64,000 nucleotides of DNA from Clostridia bacterium (GTDB taxonomy: Bacteria; Bacillota; Clostridia; Christensenellales; CAG-138), in assembly GCA_017394835.1 (NCBI GenBank), contig JAFPXD010000057.1, positions 1-64,000 of the forward strand. The letters are read 5' to 3'. The notes under the pieces were generated by a model. It searched no databases. It saw only the letters and a program-made list of their open reading frames with translations, and was not told the DNA's origin. This document shows, one piece after another, positions 7,445 through 17,786 of this stretch. Every line of letters begins with the position of its first letter. The first letter of the stretch is position 1. Both the position numbers and the translations under genes were made by a program.

Positions 7445-7585
7445 ATGAACAAAATCAACCAAAAACCCAAATCATGCACGGGTGAATGTCTTTGCAAGCA
7501 TCGCCTTTTTGTACCAAAAACGCCTTGCTTGTCGGGGACAGTCCCCGAACCCCTATGCCGCTTACCGCGGGAGGTGGCGCCATGA
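7445..7585 (+). CDS. Leader peptide frame overlapping mobC
   Basis: 46 codons starting at ATG 7445, 5 bases after a perfect AGGAGG. The stop overlaps the mobC start as ATGA, so translation of mobC could be coupled to it. The peptide is Cys-rich (SCTGECLCKHRLF) and its frame runs right through the candidate oriT hairpins. Element B has an open frame with a similar LCKHRL...PLCR segment also ending as ATGA on its mobC. This could be a real coupling peptide, or a consequence of the conserved DNA. Confidence 0.45.
   Translation: MNKINQKPKSCTGECLCKHRLFVPKTPCLSGTVPEPLCRLPREVAP
7494..7561 (+). other. Candidate origin of transfer (oriT), copy 1
   Basis: Three signals in order: an imperfect hairpin GCAAGCATCGCC...GCCTTGCTTG, a perfect inverted repeat TCGGGGAC-A-GTCCCCGA (7532-7548), and the core CCCCTATGCCGC (7550-7561), 20 bases before mobC. 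The first hairpin and the core recur upstream of mobC in element B and at 21100-21164. Position and hairpins are typical of oriT, but the nick site is inferred. Confidence 0.5.
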
Positions 7586-7902
7586 AGAAAACAACGCATC
7601 AATATCACCTGTGGATGAGCGACGAAGAAAACCGCGAGCTGGAGAGATTGTGCGAAAGCACCGGTCTCTCTAAAGCCAACCTCATCCGAAAGCTCATCAT
7701 GAGCAAGCCCGTAAGGGAAAGGCCGAACGCTGACTTCACCGAGCTCCGCACCTCGATCGACCGGATCGGCGTCAACTTCAATCAGCTCGTGCACAGAGCC
7801 AACTCCGAGGGCTTTGTCACAAACGACGACTTCCGCATGGCGCGTATCGCCTTCGAACGGATACTCGCCCTCATGCGGGAATGGGAGGCAGTATGGCGGT
7901 AA
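7582..7902 (+). CDS. mobC: MobC-type relaxosome accessory protein
   Basis: 106 residues, starting at ATG 7582 after GGGAGGTGG. The N-terminal YHLWMSDEENRELERLCE and the helix-turn-helix-like TGLSKANLIRKLIM fit ribbon-helix-helix accessory proteins that bind oriT and help the relaxase; the PNADFTELRTSIDRIGVNFNQ block is the MobC signature. A relative is encoded at 19154-19474 in element B. The end overlaps the relaxase start by 10 bases, so the two are co-translated. Confidence 0.85.
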   Translation: MKKTTHQYHLWMSDEENRELERLCESTGLSKANLIRKLIMSKPVRERPNADFTELRTSIDRIGVNFNQLVHRANSEGFVTNDDFRMARIAFERILALMREWEAVWR

Positions 7903-9257
7903 CAAAGGTACTCTCAAGACACATGCGTCCCGATCAGCTGATAAGCTATGTTGCCAATCCCATGAAGACCGAGGAGCATACGCTTGTCAGCTGCTTCCAC
8001 TGCGAGCTGGATACCGCCGCGAGGCAGATGCTCGAAACCAAGGCCCGCTGGGGCAAGGAGGGCGGAATAGAGATGTTCCACGGTATTCAGTCCTTCGATC
8101 CCGGAGAGGTCTCTCCAGAGCTTGCTCACGACATCGGGCGGCAGTTCATAGAGGAGCACTTCAAGGGTTACGAAGTAGTCCTTGCCACACATATCGACAA
8201 GGATCATATCCATAACCATATGGCGGTAAACTCGGTGAGCTTCCTTACCGGCAAGAAATACCACAGCACGGCGGAATCGTATTACGTTCAGGTCCGCGGC
8301 ACTTCGGACAGGCTCTGCCGGGAAAACGGTCTTTCGGTCATCGAGAACCCGGGCCGCCGCGGCAAGAGCTACGCCCTTTGGCGGGCGAACAAACTCGGGT
8401 ATCCGACGCTCCGCGAAATGCTCGATAAGGACGCGGAAGAGGTCCTTGCGATCGCCCTCAGTGCGGGCGACGTTTACCGCCTTATGGAAGCCCGTGGGTA
8501 TGAGGTAGAGCACAACAGCAAATATCCGACCTTCAAGCCCAAGGGAGCGGAGCACGGGTTCCGATTGAAGCATGACGGCAAATCGCTTTCGGAGGACGAT
8601 ATCACCGCTTTGATCGAGGGCGACCTCCTCGATACGACAACGGACACCGTTATCAAACCGAGGGAGCGCATCCCGTTCGTGCCGTTCAAAAAGCTTCACG
8701 GCTTCAGGGCTCTGGTCGCACACTACATGTACATTCTGGGAATGTTCGCCGAGAGAAAGCAGGTCCCGTACAAGGTCAAACCTGAGGATCTCAAACTGTT
8801 CCGTCGTTTACAGGAAGAGCTTATCTTTCTCGGAAAATACGAGATACACAACGATGACGCGCTCAACGCCCGAGAGACTGCGGTCGAAGCCGAGATGGAC
8901 AAGCTCACGAAGACCCGTACGATCCTCAACAGCAAGAAAAAACGGAACAAAAAGCTCTACGACGCGCTCGCCGACGCGGAGTATTACGCCGGCGTTCCGG
9001 AGGATTACGCCGAGGAGCACGCTCGTCTTTATGAAGCACAGTGCCTACTGGAAGGGAGGGATATCACCGCCCTCAACAAAGAAAAGACCGAGCTGTATGA
9101 AAAGCTGATCGCGGTCAACAAACGGCTGCGGGAGCTTCGCAGCGAAAAGAGGATCATCTCGAATACGAGGGTCGATATGCTCCATATCACGGAGACCATG
9201 GACGATCCTGCCGTAAACAGGCAGGAAGCCATGAGAGAGCTCATGGAAGAACGATAA
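7893..9257 (+). CDS. MobP-type relaxase
   Basis: 454 residues. I take ATG 7893, since GGAGGCAGT precedes it, rather than the ATG at 7881. A conserved tyrosine in LISYVANP (about residue 19) fits the nicking Tyr, and HIDKDHIHNHMAVNSV (about 100-115) is the metal-binding three-His motif of HUH relaxases of the MobA/VirD2 type. The C-terminal third is charged and helical, consistent with a coiled coil. The enzyme should nick at oriT and pilot the strand into a recipient through another element's secretion system; no type IV secretion genes occur here, so element A is mobilisable, not self-transmissible. Confidence 0.9.
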   Translation: MAVTKVLSRHMRPDQLISYVANPMKTEEHTLVSCFHCELDTAARQMLETKARWGKEGGIEMFHGIQSFDPGEVSPELAHDIGRQFIEEHFKGYEVVLATHIDKDHIHNHMAVNSVSFLTGKKYHSTAESYYVQVRGTSDRLCRENGLSVIENPGRRGKSYALWRANKLGYPTLREMLDKDAEEVLAIALSAGDVYRLMEARGYEVEHNSKYPTFKPKGAEHGFRLKHDGKSLSEDDITALIEGDLLDTTTDTVIKPRERIPFVPFKKLHGFRALVAHYMYILGMFAERKQVPYKVKPEDLKLFRRLQEELIFLGKYEIHNDDALNARETAVEAEMDKLTKTRTILNSKKKRNKKLYDALADAEYYAGVPEDYAEEHARLYEAQCLLEGRDITALNKEKTELYEKLIAVNKRLRELRSEKRIISNTRVDMLHITETMDDPAVNRQEAMRELMEER

Positions 9258-9291
9258 CTTAAAAAACACAATATTTACAAGGAGATTTTCA

Positions 9292-10152
9292 ATGACAGAA
9301 AAACAAGAAACCAAAACGATAAAGGACCTGAGCATCGGGAAGCTCAAGCCCTTTACCGGCCATCCCTACAGGGTGGTCGACGATGACGAGATGGACAGGC
9401 TCGTCGAAAGCATCAAAGAGCATGGCGTGATGACGCCGATATACGTCCGTCCGATCGACGGCGGATACGAGGTCATATCCGGGCACAGGCGCATACACGC
9501 CGCGAAGCGCGCGGGGTTCGATACCGTTCCCGTGATCGAGATGGATATGACAAGGGACGAAGCGGCAATAGCCCTTGTCGACAGCAATCTGCACCGTGAG
9601 CGGCTATTGCCGAGCGAGAAGGCGTTTGCCTACAAGCTGAAGCTCGAAGCGCTCTCGAGGCGGGCAGGACGGCCTCCGAAAAATTCGTGCCAAGTTGGCG
9701 CGAATTATCGAGCAGACGAAGCCGCTGCGGAAAACATGGACGAGAGCGCCCGTCAGATCCAGCGCTACATCCGCCTGACAAACCTGATCCCACCGCTGCT
9801 CAAGCTGGTGGATGAGGGCAGTATCGCCTTCACTCCGGCTGTCGAGCTCTCGTATCTCACGCCCGAGGAACAGGAGCTGTTATTCTCGGAGATCGGCTTC
9901 GCGCAAGCGACGCCGTCCCTTTCCCAGGCATGCCATATGAAAAGGCTCAGCGCCGAGGGCAAGCTCACCGAGGACGCGATCATGGAGATAATGGCCGAGG
10001 AGAAGCCCAATCAGAGGGAGCGCGTCAGCATCCCCGTGAGCGACCTCTCGAAGTATCTGCCCGATACGAGCCCGGACCGCGCCAAGGCATTCATACTCAA
10101 GGCCTGTGAGTTCTACAGGAACCACCTTGAGCGTCAGCGCGAGGAACGCTGA
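9292..10152 (+). CDS. ParB/Srx-fold nuclease-like protein of element A
   Basis: 286 residues with AAGGAGA upstream. The N-terminal ParB domain holds LKPFTGHPYRVVDDDEMDRL, VISGHRR (CTP/phosphate-binding box) and EAAIALVDSNLHRE, followed by a helical domain with the HTH-like ESARQIQRYIRLTNLIP. A related protein is encoded in element B at 16819-17649, with the same neighbours in the same order. In mobile elements such ParB-like proteins serve partition or regulation; no parA lies next to it here. A GC-rich insert near residues 125-150 (RRAGRPPKNSCQVGANYR) differs from the element B copy. Confidence 0.85.
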   Translation: MTEKQETKTIKDLSIGKLKPFTGHPYRVVDDDEMDRLVESIKEHGVMTPIYVRPIDGGYEVISGHRRIHAAKRAGFDTVPVIEMDMTRDEAAIALVDSNLHRERLLPSEKAFAYKLKLEALSRRAGRPPKNSCQVGANYRADEAAAENMDESARQIQRYIRLTNLIPPLLKLVDEGSIAFTPAVELSYLTPEEQELLFSEIGFAQATPSLSQACHMKRLSAEGKLTEDAIMEIMAEEKPNQRERVSIPVSDLSKYLPDTSPDRAKAFILKACEFYRNHLERQREER

Positions 10153-10170
10153 GGAAGGGAGGCGTGTTTG

Positions 10171-10371
10171 ATGAACGATAACACCAAAACCGACTACGCA
10201 AGCCTTCTCCGCATCCTGCCCTTCCCATATGACAGCTTTGAAGAAGTGAATGAGGAGGACCGTTTTTCCGTGATCATCGGCAGCACGGAATATGAGATCC
10301 GCAATCATTTCGACCCTTCCGGAAAGCAGAGCGTATTCGATCAACTGAAAAAGCTCCTGCTTTCCGACTGA
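10171..10371 (+). CDS. tnpW: TnpW-like small transposon protein, element A
   Basis: 66 residues from ATG 10171, 8 bases after GGGAGG. The C-terminus (STEYEIRNHFDPSGKQS then [10 protein letters not shown]) fits the TnpW family of Tn4451-type elements, and its last 20 residues are nearly identical to the element B copy. TnpW is of unknown function. It lies between parB and the recombinase gene in both elements. Confidence 0.75.
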   Translation: MNDNTKTDYASLLRILPFPYDSFEEVNEEDRFSVIIGSTEYEIRNHFDPSGKQSVFDQLKKLLLSD

Positions 10372-10390
10372 CCGCACATTTGAGTTTATG

Positions 10391-10434
10391 CATCGGGCAT
10401 GGTATTGTCAATTATGCCTTTACTGTGCCCGATG
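10391..10434 (+). promoter_or_regulatory. Hairpin upstream of the recombinase, element A
   Basis: CATCGGGCA (10391-10399) and TGCCCGATG (10426-10434) form a 9-base perfect stem, ending 3 bases before the AAAGGAG of the recombinase gene. The same structure, with one changed pair, precedes the recombinase of element B (16576-16618). Could control recombinase translation or be part of a recombination site. Confidence 0.55.
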
Positions 10435-10448
10435 TGGAAAGGAGCCAT

Positions 10449-12115
10449 ATGAAAAACAAATCATCCGGGCAGGAAAAGATAACGGCCCTGTATTGCCGCC
10501 TCAGTCAGGACGACGGCAGAGAGGGCGAAGCAACTCCATCTCCAATCAAAAGGAGATATTACAGGCGTACGCCAAGAAGAACGGACTTCTGCATCCCAGG
10601 TTCTTCGTCGACGACGGTTTCTCCGGGACCACATTCAATCGTCCGGCCTTCCGCGAGATGGACGCTATGGCGGAGAACGGAGAGATCGGTACGATCGTTG
10701 TAAAGGACCTCTCCCGCTTCGGCAGGAACTACCTCGAAGTCGGCCAATATCTCGAGATCAAGTACCCGACCCTCGGTATCCGCTTTATAGCCATACAGGA
10801 TAACGTGGATTCCGAAAGCAGCACCGGCACCGAACTCATGCCGTTCTCCAATATCTTCAACGAATGGCACGCAGCGTCTACCTCAAAGAAGGTTCGCGCC
10901 GTGTGGGCGTCGAAGGCGGCTCAGGGAAAGCGTGTCGGAACGACGGTCCCGTACGGCTATATCCGCGACGAAAAGGATAAGGAGATCTGGCACGTCGACG
11001 AGCCGGCTGCGGAGGTGGTCCGCAGGATCTTCTCACTCAGCCTTGCAGGAATCGGGCCGACCAAGATCGCCCGCATACTGGAAGCTGACAGGATACCGAC
11101 GCCTACCGAGTATTTCCTTTCTATGGGACGCAAGGCGTCCAATCCTCCTCCAGCCATCCCCTGCGGTTGGTCCGGTGATGCGGTTGCCGATATTCTCGAT
11201 AATCGTCACTACACCGGCTGTGCTGTGAATTTCAAAACAACGACGGTGAGCTACAAGGTGCACAAAGTCATTCCCACTCAAGAGGACGAACTGCAGATCA
11301 TTCCCAATAAGCAGGAGGCGATCATCCCCGAGGAGCTTTGGCTGAGGGTTCATGAGCTCAGACAGAACAAGCGGCGAAATTCACCGACAGGCCGTGTCAG
11401 CCTATTCTCCGGTCTGCTGTATTGTGCAGACTGCGGTGCTAAGCTGTACTTCTGCGCATCCAAACGCTTTACGGAAAAGCAGGAGCACTACGTCTGCTCC
11501 AATTACAAATCCGGCAGAGGACCGTGCTCCGCGCACTATATCCGTAATGTGGTCCTTGAACGGATCGTCCTCGAAAGCATCAGCCGCTTCGTCGATTTCG
11601 TCCGTTCGTATGAGACCGTCTTCATGTACATGATGGAGCAGAAGCGAGAGCAGTCCCGTTTCGTCGACCTCAAGCGCATGGAGAAGGCGATCGTGAATAA
11701 CCGTAAGCGCATCAAGGAGATCGACCGTCTGATAGAACGCATCTACGAGGATAACGTCAACGGCAAGCTCTCCGACGAACGCTTCATCACCATGAGCGGC
11801 AATTACGAAGCGGAACAGCATTCGCTGAAGGCTGAGACCGAAGCGCTTGAAACAGAGCTCGCGAAAGAGGAAAAGAAGAAGACCGATCTTCGTCTTCTCC
11901 TCAAAACGGTCAGAGAACAGACGGACGTAAAGCAGCTCACTCCGGAGCTTGTGAATACGCTCATCCGCCGTATCGAGATCCACTCTCCCGTGAAGGTCAA
12001 CGGACACAAGACCGTCGCAGTCGACATCTACTTCACCGGGATCGGCCTCTTCACCGTCCCCGAGGCAGAAGAACTCAGATCCCTCATCTCGGAATTATCC
12101 GAGAGATCAGCGTAA
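10449..12115 (+). pseudogene. tnpX: Large serine recombinase (TnpX-like), frameshifted
   Basis: The gene starts at ATG 10449 after AAAGGAG and reads [20 protein letters not shown], containing the catalytic serine (residue 19). Near 10528 one A is missing (GGCGAAGC here, GGCGAAAGC in element B), so the frame shifts and continues in another frame to 12115. Restoring one base gives exactly 555 codons, the same length as the intact copy at 14894-16561, about three-quarters identical. The downstream frame alone lacks the catalytic serine. Later parts hold the resolvase domain ([19 protein letters not shown]), recombinase domain, zinc-ribbon (CADCGAKLYF ... YVCSNY) and a coiled coil. A sequencing or assembly error is possible. 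Confidence 0.85.
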
Positions 12116-12121
12116 GAAAAC

Positions 12122-12180
12122 GGTGCAGCCCACCATGGACTGCACCATTCCCTCAAAACTTCCTTATGCGGAGCGCCCGT
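12122..12180 (+). other. Conserved tail after recombinase, probable right end of element A
   Basis: A hairpin GGTGCAG...CTGCACC (12122-12146) directly follows the stop, then CCCTCAAAACTTCCTTATGCGGA. After the recombinase of element B a GTGCAGGC...GCCTGCAC hairpin and CCCTCAAAAAGTATCCTTATACGGA occur in the same order. The shared block probably marks the element end and may contain the crossover site; the exact base is unknown. Confidence 0.5.
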
Positions 12181-12205
12181 TTTGCTGTCTTTTTGTTTGT
12201 ATAAG

Positions 12206-12250
12206 AGCGCGTAAAAGTGCACCATAGCATAGAAAGAACGCCAAAAAGAC
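12206..12250 (+). repeat. Diverged direct repeat, left copy
   Basis: AGCGCGTAAAAGTGCACC..CATAGAAAGAACGCCAAAAAG resembles the sequence at 13597-13641 in the same orientation. The pair brackets three small minus-strand genes. Confidence 0.4.
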
Positions 12251-12266
12251 ATTCCTTCAACAATCA

Positions 12267-12614
12267 CTATATCCTTAATCTTTTATTACCAAATATGGAT
12301 TTGCACTCCACTCTGAAACCGATATCATACGATTTGACCCAAGAGGCAATTCTTCCACATAATTCGACAAGCAATGCGCTTGGTTTTTTGTCTAAGCTTA
12401 AAACAATACAACTGCTTCCTTTTGAACAGGCGGGATGGTTACGGGAAAACTCATCACTTAATACATACCCGATATAGTTTTCCACTTTATCCATAAGCAG
12501 AGTTTGCTGCTCTGCACTGTCGTCAAACTTTCCGTGTGAAATGATGTACAACTCAACGACGCCATCTTTTCTTTCTGCTTCAATATCAAGGTTGTTCGCG
12601 TCAAAAATAGCCAT
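12267..12614 (-). CDS. Hypothetical protein, possibly DUF6572-like
   Basis: 115 residues starting MAIFDANNLDIEAERKDG, with GGAG 11 bases upstream of the ATG. The pattern of an N-terminal strand followed by VELYIISHGKF and LLMDKVENYIGYV recalls the small DUF6572 family, often found near immunity-type genes, but I cannot confirm this. The protein has no signal or membrane segment. It is part of the cargo between the two mobile elements and is AT-richer than its neighbours. Confidence 0.5.
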   Translation of the reverse strand: MAIFDANNLDIEAERKDGVVELYIISHGKFDDSAEQQTLLMDKVENYIGYVLSDEFSRNHPACSKGSSCIVLSLDKKPSALLVELCGRIASWVKSYDIGFRVECKSIFGNKRLRI

Positions 12615-12704
12615 GTAATAATCAGCTCCATAAAGACATTTTCAGATATCGAGATGTATCTCGAGACAGATGGATTCAAACTCATGGTAATGAAAAGCAG
12701 TAGA

Positions 12705-13127
12705 TTACAGAAGAATGCAGCCAATAACCGGTCCTAGAAATATCGCCACATAGATCAAGCTGATCCATGGTTGATAGTCTATATAGAATTCCTTGAACGA
12801 CAGGCTCCAGGGGTGCTTGATAATCACCCATCCGAAAACATCAAAGACAATGCAGATACCCGCCCAGATTGCACCTGTGATGAGCGCGTCATAAAGCGAA
12901 GGATCCGCCACCCCACGCATGTACAGCCAGCCAAACAGACCAAAAAGAATAATGTTATAGAGGGGATGCCAGGGCTTTGTTTTTTCGTACCCTTCACCCA
13001 TCGACGTCCCGTCCATCGGCTTCATGTGAAGCACATAGATATTGAAAACCGTATGGGCGATACCCAAGATCGTTACGGCTGCATACGCTACCCAAAACCA
13101 CAGCATGGACATTCCAAAATTCTTCAT
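12705..13127 (-). CDS. Hypothetical membrane protein with four predicted helices
   Basis: 140 residues with four hydrophobic segments (about 7-30, 54-72, 83-103, 118-139) and short loops; the first loop contains YEKTKPWHPLYN. GGGAG lies 13 bases upstream. I do not recognise the family. It sits in the cargo block between two small minus-strand genes, outside the conserved genes of either mobile element. Confidence 0.6.
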   Translation of the reverse strand: MKNFGMSMLWFWVAYAAVTILGIAHTVFNIYVLHMKPMDGTSMGEGYEKTKPWHPLYNIILFGLFGWLYMRGVADPSLYDALITGAIWAGICIVFDVFGWVIIKHPWSLSFKEFYIDYQPWISLIYVAIFLGPVIGCILL

Positions 13128-13169
13128 CGCATGTTTTCTCCCGATCCACTTTATGCTCCACCGATTGCC

Positions 13170-13532
13170 TTATTTCATCTCAGTATTGTCTTTTGCAGTA
13201 TTGATTGATGCAATCGGGATTTGTTTGATTTCAAGGCAATCGTTCAATAAAGAAGAAGCCATATTGTCATCCAAATAGTCAGACTTTTGCAATATGTGCA
13301 GCCAGTACTCCGTTTCCGCTGTTTCTTTTAGTGCGATATGGAGCTTGGCAATAAAGTCTGCTTTGCTGTTCCCATACTGCGCTTCGTTGATATTTGCGCC
13401 GATTGAAGTTCCGCTGCGCAGGATTTGCTTCGATAACACTGCTTCGCGTTTTGCTTTGACAAGATAACGGTACAGCTTCGCGATTCGGGCGCTGAAGTCT
13501 ATGGATTTGTCAATTAATATGTTCTCTTTCAT
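13170..13532 (-). CDS. Four helix bundle protein (TIGR02436/S23-like)
   Basis: 120 residues from ATG 13532; the frame extends to 13574 but the promoter overlaps that part. The sequence SIDFSARIAKLYRYLVKAKREA, broken by SKQILRSGTSIGANI, then KADFIAKLHIALKETAETEYWL, is the standard pattern of the S23-like four helix bundle family, related to the Avd accessory proteins of diversity-generating retroelements. No reverse transcriptase or variable repeat is nearby, so it is a stand-alone member. It has its own good promoter (13548-13576). Function of stand-alone members is unknown. Confidence 0.85.
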   Translation of the reverse strand: MKENILIDKSIDFSARIAKLYRYLVKAKREAVLSKQILRSGTSIGANINEAQYGNSKADFIAKLHIALKETAETEYWLHILQKSDYLDDNMASSLLNDCLEIKQIPIASINTAKDNTEMK

Positions 13533-13547
13533 ATCATCACCAACTGT

Positions 13548-13576
13548 ATTATAACGGAATTTGTCAGATATCACAA
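13548..13576 (-). promoter_or_regulatory. Sigma-A type promoter of the four helix bundle gene
   Basis: On the minus strand TTGTGA (13571-13576) and TATAAT (13548-13553) are separated by 17 bases, ending 15 bases before the ATG at 13532. Confidence 0.7.
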
Positions 13577-13596
13577 TTATTATTCATTTGGGAAAA

Positions 13597-13641
13597 AGCG
13601 TGTAAAAGGTACAAAACGACAGAAAGACCGCCTAAAAGTAC
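13597..13641 (+). repeat. Diverged direct repeat, right copy
   Basis: AGCGTGTAAAAGGTAC..CGACAGAAAGACCGCCTAAAAG matches the copy at 12206-12250 at roughly seven of ten positions. Confidence 0.4.
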
Positions 13642-13721
13642 ACCGGGGGACCTCAGCAAACGGGAACCTTTCCGGCTTGCATTCTTTGCATCGCATCTTG
13701 ATAAAGAATCGAACGGGCAGC

Positions 13722-14642
13722 CTAGTCGATGAAACGCAGGATCTCGCCGAACACAGCGGGATCGGGCTCCATCATCCTCTTGGCGGGCTTGTCTTTGAAA
13801 AACGCTCTTTTCTCCGATGCTGTATTCAGTTTCTTTTCGTTCACCGCGCGATAGTATTCGCCGATCCAAGCGTTCATGGTATCCAGCGCCTCATAGGTAT
13901 ACTGCGGCATATGCTTTTTGTTTTCGACCGTTATAACGCGCACATTTGGATTACCGAGCTTCATTGCTTGCGCGGCGTTGTTCTTGTAACTGACCACCGG
14001 GTCGTCTGTCGAATGGATCCACAGGATGTTATCATGCGTGGACGCAAGATAGGCTCGATTGTCTAAAGCTCCAAAGCGTGGGACGAACCTCTTTTCATAT
14101 CTTTTTACGCAGTTGGCAAGGATGCGCAGCTTCACAAAATCCATCATTTCGTCAGCAATATTCATAAATCCCGAGATGATAACCGCCCGCCTCATATCAG
14201 GCAGGTAATTCGCGAGATTCAGTGCAGTATAGCCGCCGAGCGAGTGGCCTACCGGGATGATCTCCTCCTTCGGGTCAAGAAGCTCCAGCAGTTCCAATGC
14301 GTCTTGCGTCGGTGCATTGACGGAAGTCAGGCGTTCTCCGCCTGAAGCGCCGCAGCCGGCATAATCAAAAGCTGCGACCCTGAATCCGGCTCGGCATAAT
14401 TGCTCGATATCGACCGTATATGGAGTATGTCCGGGACCGAGGCCATGACAGAACAGGATCAGGGTATCCTTTCTGTAATCCGCATAATAATAGATACAAT
14501 AACGGATCATTAAGCCGCCCGAATTCTGAAACGAACCCGGCTCACAGACAAGACCCGGATAATCCGCATAACCGGGAAATGGAATACCTTCATCCATATC
14601 ATAGCGTTTCATGAAGCTTTCTTTATACTTCTTAACGATCAT
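13722..14642 (-). CDS. Alpha/beta hydrolase
   Basis: 306 residues, AGGAG 11 bases before the ATG. The fold is shown by FCHGLGPG (oxyanion loop), FDYAGCGASGG, the nucleophile elbow GHSLGGY with the catalytic serine near residue 163, an acid in HSTDDPV and a histidine in ENKKHMPQYT. There is no signal peptide, so it is cytosolic. The substrate (ester, lactone or peptide) cannot be deduced. It lies in the cargo between the two convergent mobile elements and points away from element B. Confidence 0.85.
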   Translation of the reverse strand: MIVKKYKESFMKRYDMDEGIPFPGYADYPGLVCEPGSFQNSGGLMIRYCIYYYADYRKDTLILFCHGLGPGHTPYTVDIEQLCRAGFRVAAFDYAGCGASGGERLTSVNAPTQDALELLELLDPKEEIIPVGHSLGGYTALNLANYLPDMRRAVIISGFMNIADEMMDFVKLRILANCVKRYEKRFVPRFGALDNRAYLASTHDNILWIHSTDDPVVSYKNNAAQAMKLGNPNVRVITVENKKHMPQYTYEALDTMNAWIGEYYRAVNEKKLNTASEKRAFFKDKPAKRMMEPDPAVFGEILRFID

Positions 14643-14827
14643 GTCCGCTGCTTCTCCTTTGCAAAACTCGGTTTATCGCGATTATTTTACCCGAAAAGCA
14701 TTTATTTTTCAATAGATTATTAAAGTAATGATGCCGGCGAAACAAATTGCCGCGCCGTTGGTGAAATCCGTCCACACACCGCTTCGCACTCGCCCTGCGG
14801 CGCAAAACCCGGCCGCGGAAAACGCAA

Positions 14828-14888
14828 CACGGTGCATTCCGTATAAGGATACTTTTTGAGGGTTGGTGCAGGCGGTTAATGCCTGCAC
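14828..14888 (-). other. Conserved tail after recombinase, probable end of element B
   Basis: On the minus strand the recombinase stop is followed by GTGCAGGC-7 bases-GCCTGCAC, then CCCTCAAAAAGTATCCTTATACGGA. It is the counterpart of 12122-12180 in element A, in inverted orientation, and may also serve as a terminator. Confidence 0.5.
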
Positions 14889-14893
14889 AATTT

Positions 14894-16818
<1,925 letters not shown>

Positions 16819-16832
<14 letters not shown>

Positions 16833-17649
16833 CGCTATTACGCTCCTTTCGCTTGAGATAATCCGAATAATGCTCACATGCTTTTCTGATAAACGCCTTC
16901 ATCTCGGATGGAGTGCCGTTTGGCACGTACCCGCGAAGCTCATCCGCGGATATGCTGACCTTTTCCTTCTGATTCGGCTTTTCTTCCGCCATGATTTTAT
17001 CGATCATTTCCTCGCTGATAGAGCCGTCGTTCACGGCCTTGTGCATCCGGCAAGCCTGGGCATATGACGGCGTACAGTCGTTCAGATAAATAGCGGTCAT
17101 GAGCGCTGCCTGCAGATCGCTGTCAAGGAATGAAAGTTCAACACCGACGGAAAACGCGATACGTCCGTCATCTACCATATCGAGAAGAGCGGGGATAAGG
17201 TGTGTTAGGCGGATATAACGATGTATCTGACGCTCACTTTCATTTGCATCCTCACTTATCTTTGAAACGCTCCACTTCTCGCCAAGTTGGCGAGAAGTTC
17301 CTTGATGGGCAAGAGCTTCCATCTTCAACTTATAAGCAAACGCCTTCTCGCTCGGCAGCAAATGTTCGCGGTGCAGATTACTGTCAACAAGCGCTATTGC
17401 GGCCTCGTCCCTTGTCATTTCCATCTCGATTACCGGCACGGTCTCGAGCCCCGCCAGCTCCGCCGCGTGTGCGCGCCTGTGCCCGGATATGATCTCATAC
17501 CAATTATCGCTGATCCGCCGCACGATCAGCGGCGTCATTATCCCGCGCTGCCGTATGCTCTCTATCAGAGAGTCCATCTCTTCATTGTCAATAACCTTGT
17601 ACGGGTGCCCCTCAAAGGGCTTCAAATCACAGATCCTTATTTCTTTCAA
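16819..17649 (-). CDS. ParB/Srx-fold protein of element B
   Basis: 276 residues, starting at a TTG after AAGGGAAAGCA. It shows the same motifs as the element A protein: LKPFEGHPYKVIDNEEMDSL, EIISGHRRAHAAE and EAAIALVDSNLHREHLLPSEKAFAYKLK, then ESERQIHRYIRLTHLIPALLD. The two copies differ most around residues 115-135. It lies after the VapE gene and overlaps tnpW. Likely a DNA-binding partition or regulatory protein of the excised circle. Confidence 0.85.
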
Positions 17650-17666
17650 TGCTTTCCCTTTCTCGT

Positions 17667-17697
17667 CCCCCTGTTACAGCGGCAGCGTAACAAGGGG
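17667..17697 (-). promoter_or_regulatory. Hairpin upstream of parB, element B
   Basis: CCCCTTGTTAC and GTAACAGGGGG on the minus strand form a 10- to 11-base stem with one mismatch and a 9-base loop, 18 bases before the parB start. It may be an attenuator, or a ParB or regulator binding site. The rest of the 137-base gap to vapE shows only TGTAACAGTTACA, another short palindrome. Confidence 0.5.
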
Positions 17698-17786
17698 CTT
17701 AAAAACTCTCTCTCTTCTATTAACCCCATAAAAATCTTTTTTGGTGCTTGTAACAGTTACAGTAACATAGGAATAACCCCTTAGGC

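Noticed and set aside
13170-13532. Diversity-generating retroelement (Avd-like protein)
   Set aside because: The four helix bundle family includes Avd, but there is no reverse transcriptase, template repeat or variable repeat nearby.
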